Made by a program: the position numbers and the translations under genes. Below are positions 12,963-24,105 of a stretch of DNA of 64,000 nucleotides, one piece after another. Origin of the DNA: Phylloscopus collybita (lineage: Eukaryota > Chordata > Aves > Passeriformes > Phylloscopidae); assembly GCA_027886175.1 (NCBI GenBank), contig JAJNNQ010000137.1, positions 31,606,001-31,670,000 on the forward strand, read 5' to 3'. Numbering within the stretch: the stretch's first letter is position 1; each line of letters opens with the position of its first letter. The notes under the pieces were generated by a model. It made no database searches. It was not told the origin of the DNA and was given only the letters and a program-made list of their open reading frames with translations.

Positions 12963-15469
12963 AATCAGATAATATATTAATATCTTGAGCTTAAAACCTT
13001 TAGCATGTTCAAAAGGGTCTCCTTCCATGTCTATACAGATCTTTATAAGTTTTAATATTTCTGCAGTTTAAAATCCATGACACATTTGACCTGTGGGAAA
13101 CAGTGAGCCCATCCCAGAGTTAACAGTTGCAAAAATAAAGCATGACTCCAGAACAGACATCTCCCATTGAATGCTTATTATCTGCTTTGGAAAAATCATC
13201 CGGACAGTAGGAATTTAAATGAAAACAGAAGGAAAAAAGTCTAAAATTTCACAGAACTAGATGGAAGAATGAGAATTTACCATTAAAGAAGGAATAAGTC
13301 TCTGTCCCCCTTCCACTCCCTGACTTCTCATTAGGCCCTGTTCCTAACCAGCAATGAACGTATCTTCTTGTGAAAATCAGCCATTTTTTCTGTTCTTCAA
13401 AGCATGAATTTTACCTCACTCATTCCTAATAGTTTTTAATAGCTCTTCCTCAAAAATAAAAATAAAAAAATAAAGAGGTGATAGTGAAAATTATTATCCA
13501 TTGATGCAAACCAGAACTCTTCTTCAGACCATTATGGTCCTCAACAGATTACTTGTAGTGACATTTTCAGATTTGTGTAGCAAGCTGCTTCACATTTGTT
13601 TTTTCAGATATAATCAGTCAAACTATTAAAAGTCCATTGAAAAAGTATCTGGTACAGGCAATAGCAACCATTTGATACATGAAATTTAAAAAGTCCCATT
13701 GGTCTGTCTCTATACTCAAATTCAGAACTGTCTTCAGTGGTTGCTTCCAAACCCCTAGCAGAACTCCAGAGCAGGGCACCAGATCAGTTACTTCTGTAGG
13801 CTAAGGAAACTATCTTCATATTTAAGGCAATAATTCATTATTAGGCTAGTGAAAGGATAGTTAAACTATTAAAAAAAATCACTTGATTTACAAGGACAGT
13901 GACCAAATCAGGCAATTATTGCAAGAAAATAGTAGCTTTAATGAAATATTTAATGTTGATATGCACAAACTTTTTAGTATCTAATAGTTTCTCCAGGATA
14001 TGCTCACATTTCCAATGTTTCTCTGGGTCCTAACTGTGATGGGACCAGTCCTCCAAGAAGCAGGTGAAAAAAAAATACCACAGGCAAAACTAGCTCATGA
14101 ATAAATCGCTTAACAAACATTTGTCTTCTCGCCATGACCAATTTCCACTTTGGAAAAGCAGGTAGCTCTTCCCCTGCTTCTCACCTGGCTTGGCTCAAGT
14201 AGAACACTGTTACTTAGGAAAAACTTTTCTTAGTTTCATTATTAAGTGCAAGCTACAGAATGAAATTTGGTAATAAGCAAGAAAAATATCTGAGAAATTG
14301 CAATACATGATCTTAACTAAGCTGGAGATAGAGAAATTGAAGTCAATTGCTCCATAAGTTCCAATTAGTAATAAACTCCATAAAAATCTATGTAAAATTC
14401 CAGATTGAAAGATTTTCTCTAGTTTAATACCTCCTTGAATTGTCATTACATCAACCAAGAGCAGTTACCAATAATTTTTTTTCTCTTCATCAAAAAAAAT
14501 AGAAATAAAACTTAATATTCCCTCATGCATTTGCTTTGTTTCTAGAAGTGTCTACATAGGCAATAAAACTGGTTATATACTACATTCAATTAAAAAGCTG
14601 TACAAGCCAAGCAATGAACTAGAATAGAACAACAAGCCAAGCCCATAACTTAAAATAGATACATGTACCTAAACCCGGAGCATGCTTTTGACTAGCTTTC
14701 TAGTAACAGGATACCATTTCAAAGAAGTATTTGGTATTTAAAGGTATCTGAAATTATTAGCAGTAGGTTCTAAACACTTTTCTTCTCCTTGCCTCCCAGA
14801 GTCTTGTCTGTATCTCCAGTTAATATTTCACTGGGTTTTATGGTTTGCAGGGACTCGCTTCTTATCCACTGACATTTATGTCATGATGCTCAGTTTAGGA
14901 ACAATCTCACTGAAATTGGTACATTCTTTTGAGACTCTGATAATGTCCCCAAAACAATAATCAGTAAAAGAAAATCTTTGTGGATATTGGCATTCACCTT
15001 TCTCAGGTAGTAATTTAGCTCTGGAAATAAGAAAATTAAAGTGTAACTTTGAGATATTACGTTAGTAAGAAAGGCATAGAAAGAAATTTCATTCTGTAAA
15101 AAAACCCATATGAATAAGAAAAGAAAGAGCCACCTCTCACCTAGGGCTTTTCTGGGCTACTGGCCCCACATGATCCTACCTTTAAGGAACAACTATTTCC
15201 ACCAGAAATGGATAACTTATTGCAAATATTTCTTCTGGTTTTAGCAATGTCCTTCCATCCCTAAATTGATGAATAACTATCTTTTGTCTCTCAGCCATCC
15301 TATGTAGTCCTTGGATGATGAGGTGGCTGCAGTGCTGTGGAAAAAGGGGAAAAACAAGGAAGCTAGAGCTATACACTTGCAAATTCATTGCACATTGCAT
15401 TTCCTCACATGATCATGTATTGCGCATATTCATAAGCTTTCTGGAAAAGAGGTGAGTAGTGAGGTGATA
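12963..15469. other. unassigned AT-rich non-coding DNA
   Basis: No gene or repeat could be assigned. A slightly GC-richer stretch at about 14030-14200 has 'agaagcaggtgaa' near its start and 'tgcttctcacctgg' near its end, loosely inverted, but I could not define an element. Confidence 0.5.
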
Positions 15470-16150
15470 AAGTTTTCTGGGAGCATAAAATTATTCAGGG
15501 TAGTAAAAGCAAAATCTGGCAGTGAAAAGTTGCACAAGTTTACAAGACTGAAAGAGCAGTAAAAGATGATATTCAATGGTGATAAATGTAGAATAATGAG
15601 CAGATGGAATAACATCTATGTATATAAACAATGAGAGAACCTAAATAACTTGTTACCATTCAAGAAAGTGATTCCAGATGCATTGTAGACAATTCTAAAA
15701 AAATATCAGACCCATTCTAGAAAGTGCTCAAAAAACTCAAATATAGCATGTTGAATGACTAAGAAATGAGTAAACAACAATTTAAGAGCATATTTAGGGA
15801 AATGGGTAAACACTTTGCAATTCTGTTTCTCCTTCTAGTCTCAGTAGAATACATAAAAAAGACTATGGTATAAAGAATAATAGAATTCATGGAGTAGAGA
15901 GGTTTTGTGCAAATAGAGCCTTCAGAAAAAAAGAGGAAGCTGGAATTAGTCAATAAAGTCCTGAGTGAATTGGAAAATGTGCTAAGTACATCAAAAGAAC
16001 TTCCTAGGAACTAGATGCTAAAGAAAACAAAAGGCAGTGCTTTTTTACAAAAATCAGCTGAATTGTGAAACTTGTTGCTACAGGGCGTCATAGGTGATGA
16101 AAATACAAATAGGTTTATAAAACAGAAAACTGTGAAAGGAGAATGCATGC
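15470..16150 (+). mobile_element. ancient L3-like CR1 LINE fragment
   Basis: Scattered phrases align in order with the ORF2 C-terminus of the old L3-type CR1 group: 'aaattattcagggtagt' near 15489, 'gatattcaatggtgataaatg' near 15569, 'ttaccattcaagaaagtgatt' near 15653, and near 16065-16120 a form of the '...gaacttgttgccacagg...' segment. Between these the match is weak, so the copy is heavily mutated and has indels. The open frames on either strand here are meaningless. The family call rests on remembered consensus phrases, not on a search. Confidence 0.6.
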
Positions 16151-16382
16151 AAGCAACCTACTCATACAGGCAGTGATGTCGTCTAAATTAATTTTAACTA
16201 TTGATTTTCACCAGCTGAAATCTGCACTGTCCTTTATGAGTAAGGCTTTTGTTTTCTTTTCTGGTGGAAGGCTTAGGACTCTGATTGATGGGATGAAAAA
16301 TTCACAACTTTTTCAGAGATGTTAGAAGAACATTTCCTTTGTGGGTTAGAGTTTGAAATTAAAGCCCAAAACAAAACAAGAT
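16151..16382. other. unassigned sequence
   Basis: No feature recognised. It lies between the old CR1 fragment and the TTTTA array. Confidence 0.5.
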
Positions 16383-16438
16383 GTTTTATTTTGTTTTATT
16401 TTATTTTATTTTTTATTATTTTATTTTATTTTATTTTA
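16383..16438. repeat. (TTTTA)n array, slightly interrupted
   Basis: About eleven pentanucleotide units with one TTTTG and one expanded unit. Confidence 0.92.
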
Positions 16439-16500
16439 CCCATAAGTCATTAAGCAAATGCCTATTTGGAAAAGGAACTCGGGACAAAAATTAGTACCTA

Positions 16501-16504
16501 TGGT
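16501..16504. repeat. target-site duplication TGGT, left copy
   Basis: Matches 16992-16995. A 4-bp duplication is used by gammaretrovirus/ERV1-like integrase. Because A precedes both copies, a 5-bp reading (ATGGT) is also possible. Confidence 0.7.
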
Positions 16505-16991
16505 TGCTGAGGAACACACTCAGTTCAGGTATCTTGGTGTGCAGCTGCAGTGTAACAAGCTGAGCTCTGGGTGGCAGGAGGCCCAGAAGAGGCCATGAAC
16601 TGTCAGCTCTTTGCATAAAAGGGTCCAGGGACACAGCCAGGGGACCAGACACTTAGAGACGCAGCAGGAGCTGGTGACCTCAGACTTTGCCATGTTTTGA
16701 CTGTGAGGGTATAAAAGAGTTTCCTTTGTTCTGAGTCCCTCCTCAGAGATACTTAGCTTGAGCTGTTATTTGGTTATTCAGTTATTGCATCATGATTAAA
16801 TTATTTTAAGGATCTGGATATCTGAGACTATGTCATGGGAGTGGAGACGGGGTCAAGGTGGTAAGGACACCCAGTCTGAATGTGTGAGTGTGGTGCATGT
16901 AGCCATGGAGGGGCTTTGGTCCCAGCTCAGGTGGTGGGATGTGACTGCCAGGAAGGCTCCTGGATGGTTGGAGAGGGAAGATTCCTTAACA
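16505..16991 (+). mobile_element. solo LTR with short TSD (ERV1-like?)
   Basis: A 487-bp block starting TGCTGAGGAAC and ending ATTCCTTAACA. The reverse complement of the end (TGTTAAGGAAT) matches the start except for three C/T or G/A transitions, so the ends are clear. A TATA box (GTATAAAAGAG) lies near 16709 and a poly(A) signal ATTAAA at 16795-16800, which give the plus orientation. The 3' part is G-rich. No internal region or second LTR is present. Confidence 0.82.
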
Positions 16992-16995
16992 TGGT

Positions 16996-19900
16996 AAATT
17001 ACATTGTAGAAATTTTAGAATAAGTTTTAAAATTTAATATTTGTTTGTTTGTTTTTTGTTTGTTATTTACTGTACAAACTTGTCCCAGCACAGGCAGAAA
17101 TACATTCTCTGTGATGTGCTATCAGCATGAATTAGAGCTAATGAAACCTTTGAAATACCTCAATATGTATGCAAATAATATTTTGTGTATGGGTTTTGTT
17201 TATTTTTTTCCCCGATGTGCAATTACTTGGTCAGGATGGTTGAGAATATTTGAATTTTTTTTGGTACAGAAACCTTGTGTTGCTGATCTAACACTGAGCA
17301 ATATAGATATGTAGCTGACAGCACTGCACAATATATTTCTAAACAAACATACTATTAAAAGTAAATATATGCTTTTTTAAAAATTGCAATGACCTTAGCT
17401 TGCATGGAAAATGATGACTTTTAAATGTGGATTTCAAATTAAGACCTTATTTATGTTTAGGGTATTTTCCAGCATTCAAAACCATCATTTGTTGCTGCTG
17501 GGAGAAAGAGTCAAAAGAAAAGCCAAATATCTAGAGGTAACCATGAAAGATGTGCAGTAGGGAAACACCTTTTATTTTCTGTTAACCAATACTGATAGAA
17601 GAAAGATAAACAAAATGCAGGGAAGTACTATGAAAGATTGGAAAGTTTAGTCTCTAGAAATGGAGAATAGAGACAGTGCTGATTGAAAATGATTGCAACT
17701 GAAAAAAAGATGATGATTTTTTGGTCTATGACGTCAAGAAGGATGTTTCAACTTACTAGAGAAGTATTTTTGTAGCAGGAGGTGAAATGTGTGTGTTACA
17801 TGCCCTGATAGGTGCATGTGGTCACGTCAAAGTCACCTGGAACAATGTTGGAGGAGTGTGCAATATGAAGTTTCATCCAGGTTGCCTTTGAGAGCAGTCC
17901 TGGTGTGAACCATCCCAGAAGGCGCTCCTTTGTAGAATGCTAATAAGTGAAGCAGCAGCTGTGCAGATAAAGAACTTGAATGGTTTAAAAGAACAGTGTC
18001 AGCACAGAAATGAGGCAGAACACATACTACAGCCACGCTGAGGGACTTAGTCCAGCTCTTTCTAGAATGAGTTAGTTTTCTCATGTTTTCTGATCTATAA
18101 ACCCCAGACAACAATCCACCATGAAGAATACCACTGGAGTAGTTGAAAAGCACTACTATGGAGATAATTGGAGTGATCATTTCTAACCTTACACATCTTT
18201 AATGTTGCTTTCATATACCCAGGTTTTTTCAACTCTCCCCGGCCATCTATTACAAAAAGGAGACCAGCATTTGGTGTATCTGTTCTTGAGTGAGAAAACA
18301 CGGCTGCCTGCAGCTGTTCCAAGGGGCAAGGCATAGTAATTAGTTAATAACTTTTACTGCAATATACAATATACAAACACATAAACTTTCTGCTTTACAT
18401 TATTTCTCATAAAAATCTGTTTCAATATCAACAAATATCATTCTATTTTTTTAGCCGTGAGCCTAAGGCAGAACATGAAAACTGATCTTAAATAATTTGA
18501 CCTAATTTTCTGGCAGAAATCCTTAGTGTGAAATTGACAGACAAAAATGCAACAGTGATTTGTATATGAATTTTATGTACATTACAACTTACGTATTAAT
18601 AAACTCTGCCTTTTCTTGCAGAAGTTAAATTCTTTAAAATATTATGCATTACTCACTTTTCTTTAGCCTTCAGTAAAGGGAAAATCACATTATGACATTT
18701 CTATAAAAATAGAATAGTTATGCATCTATTTGACTATTGTAAAGTGAGAAAACCTTCTTTCAGAAGAGATTATTTTCTTTTAAATATATATAATAAACCT
18801 TATAAACAGATGCTTTATTAATTCCTTCATAGTCTTACTCATATTTTATTTTAACTGTAGATTCCTTTAAGTTGTTCATCACCATGGCACCTCAGTGCTT
18901 TCATCTATCCTATTTTCTAAAAACAAGTGCTTGCCTTTACCACGTATCAATTGATAATAGCACAGCTTCACTGGAAGAGAGATGAGGATTTTTAAGATAT
19001 GACAGAAAAAGCCATGGTAAAACAAAAAGACCCATTTTACACAGCTCAGTCTAAAAGTGATTAGTAGTATGAAGGATTTGTATAAATGTACATTTTTAAC
19101 AGTACATAAATGAATCAAAGGCTAACCTGTATTGTGCAGTGCAAAACTTGTCCATCACAGAACCCTTATTTCACTATCTGTGGGCCATCTCTCTCTCTTA
19201 TACTTTCTGCACAGCAGCATGAATAGATCATTAAAGAGGCTTGTTCCCTGCTTTCATCTGCTCTTGGTTGTGACTGAAATGGCCAATATTCCTAATGTCA
19301 TTTATATGGTAAGGATTGTGTTTCCCTGTAGATTTCTAAGGATTCAAATCCTGGCATAGCCACTGAACGTGCATGAAAGAATCTTTAGCTGCCTTTTACA
19401 TCATCCTTTTCTATCTTATTTTCCTTGGCTTTATTTCACTCAGTTGACCTTTTGACCCTGAGGTAACAAGAGCTGCCATTCAGATACAGCCATGTACTCA
19501 AAAGCTTCCATATGAGTTGAACTCTTTTTAACAATGGATTTACAGAAGCTAAACATGATTTCCTTAAAGTCTGTATGAATTCCTGATGTTACAGTCCTTG
19601 CACAAACTCTGTCCTGGTGCTCTTTGGCAGCTAAGAGCCAAGACAGATGGAGATTTCTTGATCTCAGAAAACACAATCTAAACTTTCTTAAGAGTCCTTG
19701 TCAGTTATGTTTAACTCCTGGTCGCTTTTAGTTATGGTCACTCTTGAAAACTAGTTCCACTCTATTAGATAAATGAATTTTTATAACCTGACTTTTGATC
19801 TCAGAGATTCTTGATTTTTAAGATTATTTGTGAAAAAAAAATACTGAGTCAGAAAAGACATACACATTTCAGCTTTCTGATTCTAATATTCAGGCACTTG

Positions 19901-21680
19901 TTTGGGACATTTATGAGCAACTTGGATGTAAATCAAAGCAAAGGGAATCCCTCAATTTTCCAACTCCAGGTGTTCACATAGCTGGTGTTTTAAAGTAGTT
20001 CCTGTGGTCCATCATACCAAAAGGACTGGTAGCACTACTGTTATTAGCATTAGAATGTACTTCTGAAGCACCTTCAGAATGCATGCACTTACAGATAGAA
20101 TAATTTTTCCTCAGTTGGTGTGAGTGAATACAAGTTTCAATTATGTTCAATTTCTGGGGTGCTTTGAAGTTCTTTAAGCCTTCTTTTATCATCCCAGTTA
20201 CATCCAGAAAGAAGAGGTCATGGAGTTTGACATTCTAAACAATTTCTTGTTTAGTTCTAGTTTCTCCTTTTCTTTTCTGCTCCAGAATATTTATATTAGT
20301 TTTATAACTAACAAATATGATGGGTGATCTGTAAGTCTGTACAAACCTACAAAACCAGTGACACTTTTTAGAACCATCTCAGATAAACTGTGTTCCTGAT
20401 TTTGTGTCAGGATTGGATGAATAAGTGGGAGAAATTCAGGAAATCCAAAAATCACACAGAAGAAGTAGAGTCAGAGATAAACCATAAAATGCCTCAGATA
20501 AGGCCCTTGTTCATAAAATGCTGACCAGCTGGGGAAGTCTTAGTAGCATAAAGAAACTCTTTGCACTGTTCAGTAAAGATGGGAGAGATAAATCCCAGGC
20601 ATGTACTGAATGAAGTCAGTGTACAACCCTCATCTCTGATTAGAGAAACAGAATCTGTAAATATTCGTTCAAAAGTTCTACTTTCATACTAACTATCTAT
20701 TGCTTGCTGTACCACAGACTTATTTAATGTTCTCAAAGGTGCTATAAATCTTTGCTGAAGTTTAAGGCTGCCCAGTGAGAATTAGTCAAACTGAGCACTG
20801 AATATGTGCTAATAATTCAAACATAATTTGAAAATTAAAGTATGTTGTGGGTCAAGGTTGGAGAAGAAAATTTAAAGAATGTCAACAAATACAAATTATA
20901 AGTTCATATGAGTAAGCAATCTCAAAACCCACAGAATTCAAACTCCTAGGGATCTCTTTTTCCACTGGTCACAAAAACACTCTGCTTGTGTTGTGTTATG
21001 TTGACGAATAACTCTTAGCAGAGAGCTGATTACAAGAACAATAAATAGTGAATATACATGCTAATGAGTTGGTAGCATAAAAATCATTACTAAAGACTTT
21101 TACAGTTTCCCATGTTTATTAGCTCAAAGATCACCTTACTGAGCTTTAAACATTTAAGACTTTCAGATTAAAACAGACATTTTATGCATTCCTGAAAAAA
21201 AACTTGGGCCGAAGAGAGACTTAACACCACATCCACATGTTCCGATACAATCAAATAGTTCTTCCATAGTACACATACATTTTCCCTTCTTGTGCAAACT
21301 CATAGGCTCACAAAGCAATAAGAAGTTATTTTCCGAGTAATTGTGATCAGAGAGCTTTTACTTCTTTACATGCCTTCACTGACATAAAAGAAATTATCAT
21401 CAAGAAAAGCTGTAGAGGCCCCAGTTCTTCTCTGCAGACAATACTCAGTATTTGGGGATTGTACAATGAGGGTATTGCTAGAAGAATATTTTAATGATAG
21501 AGGAAAGAGCCGTGCCGGTGATCTCTGGAAGGCAAATAATTCTGTTTTATCTGATGTAGTTCTTCATCTCCTGTTCCTTTTCTGCAGGACACTGCATTTA
21601 CTCTATTTTTTGATCATTGTACTGACATCTGAAATTTATCAAAGAGCATTATGCAGTATATTATGACACATATGGTAGTT
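16996..21680. other. unassigned AT-rich non-coding DNA
   Basis: No convincing gene or repeat. A TTTG-rich stretch occurs at 17041-17064. 17820-18330 is richer in GC and has overlapping minus-strand frames (115 and 79 codons) but no recognisable domain, conserved start or splice pattern. An old unidentified repeat or a conserved element could be present. Confidence 0.5.
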
Positions 21681-21685
21681 GTAAG
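21681..21685. repeat. target-site duplication GTAAG, left copy
   Basis: Exact match to 22392-22396. The two copies bracket a TG...CA block of 706 bp. Confidence 0.68.
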
Positions 21686-21892
21686 TGCTATAAATAAACA
21701 GAGCAGGAGATGATTATTAACTCCTTAAATGCCTTTATTAAAAGGGGAAAGCTCAAGGGCTTCCCTATGCCTCTGCTGCTGCTGCTCCCTCAATCACTGC
21801 CGAGGAGGTCTGAGCCGATTCTGCTGCTCACGCTGCAGAGCCGAGAGTTCATCCTCAGGGAAGTTCCCAGGACCTCATTGGACTCATTTTAG

Positions 21893-21957
21893 TTCAGGTG
21901 CTCACCATAAAAAGGCACTCTTTCTTTTTGAGTGCCTTTTTATGGTGAGCAGGTGAA
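21893..21957. repeat. long perfect hairpin inside LTR
   Basis: Arms at 21899-21920 and 21930-21951 are exact reverse complements over 22 bases, separated by the loop TTTCTTTTT. Outside them, after a 2x2 G/G mismatch, four more pairs form (21893-21896 with 21954-21957). Both arms contain a TATA-like ATAAAAAGG read in opposite directions. It coincides with the expected core promoter of the surrounding LTR. Confidence 0.9.
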
Positions 21958-22280
21958 AAGTGTTTACAGATAGCTTCATGCCTTGCCAGCCGGGTGACGT
22001 CCTTTGTGGGTCTGGATTATGTGCTGACTCATTGCTGCTAGGGGTTTTTGGTGTTAATTGTACTAAACATCCTGGCAAGGCTTCATGGGGGTCTCTGCGA
22101 TTTCCATTACAGGCGTGGGTTTCAGCTTGAGGAGCAGACAGGGAGCTGGCAGGGGGTAGGAAGCAGGAAGAGCAGCGTGTAGGCAGGGAGCAGCAGAAAC
22201 TCAACAAGAGATAAGGGCATCCAAAACTGGGACTTGGGTTACAAACTGGGTACAAACTATTCAAGATAACAATATGTATA

Positions 22281-22372
22281 ACCATCAACAGAACATCTAA
22301 TGTATTGTTAGGAGTCTTTTAACACTCTTAAAGTAGCCATCTACAGAACATTCAACATACAACTAGGAGTCA
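22281..22372. repeat. imperfect tandem pair, 55-bp period
   Basis: The segment beginning 'accatcaacagaacatc' at 22281 and the one beginning 'gccatctacagaacatt' at 22336 share about 36 alignable bases ending in 'taggagtc'. In the minus-oriented LTR they would lie in early U3, where duplicated enhancer blocks are common. Confidence 0.6.
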
Positions 22373-22396
22373 TGGAGTTCCACCCACATCAGTAAG

Positions 22397-24032
22397 GCTG
22401 TGTTTCCTTTGGATGACTTTGCACTAAATATCTCTACTTGCCCTGTGTGCTCCTGTGTCTTTCCAGTCCCACAGTTGTTTAATTTTCAGGTTTGCTGTTA
22501 GGAGAGGGGTAGGCCAAGGAGACGGACTACATGTAAATACAACTCAGAAAATGATGCTGGCATATAGAATTCACAAATTTTATATTTATATTTTATATTA
22601 TAATGTAGCTAGAAAAGCTACATTAGGAACCTCACTTAAAATATAAGACATAAAGGTTGTTTTTTTTTTAATTACAGCAGCATCTGTTTGCAAGTCTAAG
22701 GCAATTTCTAGTGAAAACTGTGATTATTTTGATGTGTGTGTGGTTATACTTGGATTTTTTATAAAGTTGAAACACTATTTTTTCACATTAGTATGCGTAC
22801 AATCTCAATATTTAGATGTGCGTGACTAAATTCTGCATGGAAAATACTGTGCTATTGACTGAACAGTCAGATTTCAAGTGTGGTGACTGTCAATTTTAAT
22901 TATTCATTGTTATAAAAATCTTTTTTAAAAAAATCTTCCTTTTGTTTTCTTCTCCTTTTTTTTAAGCTTCTAATTTTCAGTATCTGAGTGTCTATAGCAC
23001 TTCAGAGTAAATTTTCACCCGGATGCTTAGATAATAGGAAGGCTCCCTAGAAGGCAAATATTTTGTTTTTCCTGAGCAGTATATCATCTTTATTGTTTCA
23101 TATTTCTGTAGACTATTTCTTTCAGCTGTGTCAGTTTTTTCTTCTCCCTCATACTGATATATGATTATTGTTCCAAGTAATACCAGACAAGTCTTATCTG
23201 TATTTTATTTCTAAATACTCTTTTCCCACCATCTTAATGAAAAATAGATCCTAGTTTCAGTATCAAGTCACCACTTTCACTTATTCTTCAATAGGACAAA
23301 ACTGACTTGATTTAGCTGTATTTTTTAACATTTAAGGAGAGGGATGTAAAATACCGTTTCAAAAGTGTTTGCATACATACATGCAATTTAGTATTGTCCT
23401 GTTACATCGCTCCAAATGAAACAGTGACTCAAGTATTTTCAGGTTGTCTGCAGAAGTACTGAGGATAGACTTACTGTTGAGTAACTGAAAAAATGTTGTG
23501 AGGACAAACTAATTTTATGACTGTTGAAAAAAACTGTATATAGGAGATTTTTCCACTAAACATCAAGGAAGGCTCTTTGAACTGTAATAATTGAATGACA
23601 TAATGCCTGTAATTTGCCAAGACTTAGAGTTTAGTAGGGAAAGTCAAAACACAACATTAGTACTCAGTGCATGATACATATTTTTTGTGAAACAAGGAGA
23701 ATATATGGATCTTACTGGTTAATTTGTGTAGTTTTGCAAGATCCATCAAATTTCTTACTTGTATGTCAGAATGTCAAAAATGTCATATTCTCTTATTAAA
23801 CACACAGTTCTATTTACATTAATAAACACTTTTAGCATTTTTCCTGTTTACTATTATGTTGGACTGCCTGTTAAACACCTATGGGGAAAAAATCCTCTTT
23901 TTGATGTCAAGCAGGTGGAGATAAGCCCATAGTTATAATTGCCATGATACATTTTCAGACTGTCTGTGCCCAAGCCTAGTTAATGTGGTTCTGCAGGAAT
24001 CACAAATGTCAGCAACTTAATAAAAACATCAA
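22397..24032. other. unassigned AT-rich non-coding DNA
   Basis: No gene, RNA gene or assignable transposon. Short poly-T runs only. Confidence 0.55.
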
Positions 24033-24105
24033 ATTATTATTATTATTATTTAGTTGTTGTTGTTGTCGTTATTGTTATATTATTGTTGTTCCTATTATTG
24101 TTGAG
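24033..24105. repeat. compound (ATT)n/(GTT)n microsatellite
   Basis: About six ATT units are followed by about five GTT units, then by mixed ATT/GTT units. It is partly decayed. Confidence 0.9.

Larger units (their letters stand above)
21686..22391 (-). mobile_element. solo LTR, minus orientation
   Basis: The plus strand starts TGCTATAA and ends CCACATCA, with exact 5-bp flanking duplications (GTAAG). Orientation is inferred from the minus strand. U3 would run from 22391 leftwards, a TATA-like ATAAAAAGG lies inside the hairpin at 21899-21951, and an AATAAA poly(A) signal is complementary to 21734-21740. Two imperfect copies of a roughly 36-base unit, 55 bases apart (22281 and 22336), would lie at the start of U3. 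No coding or internal sequence is present. The boundaries are less certain than for the other LTRs because the inverted ends match weakly. Confidence 0.65.
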
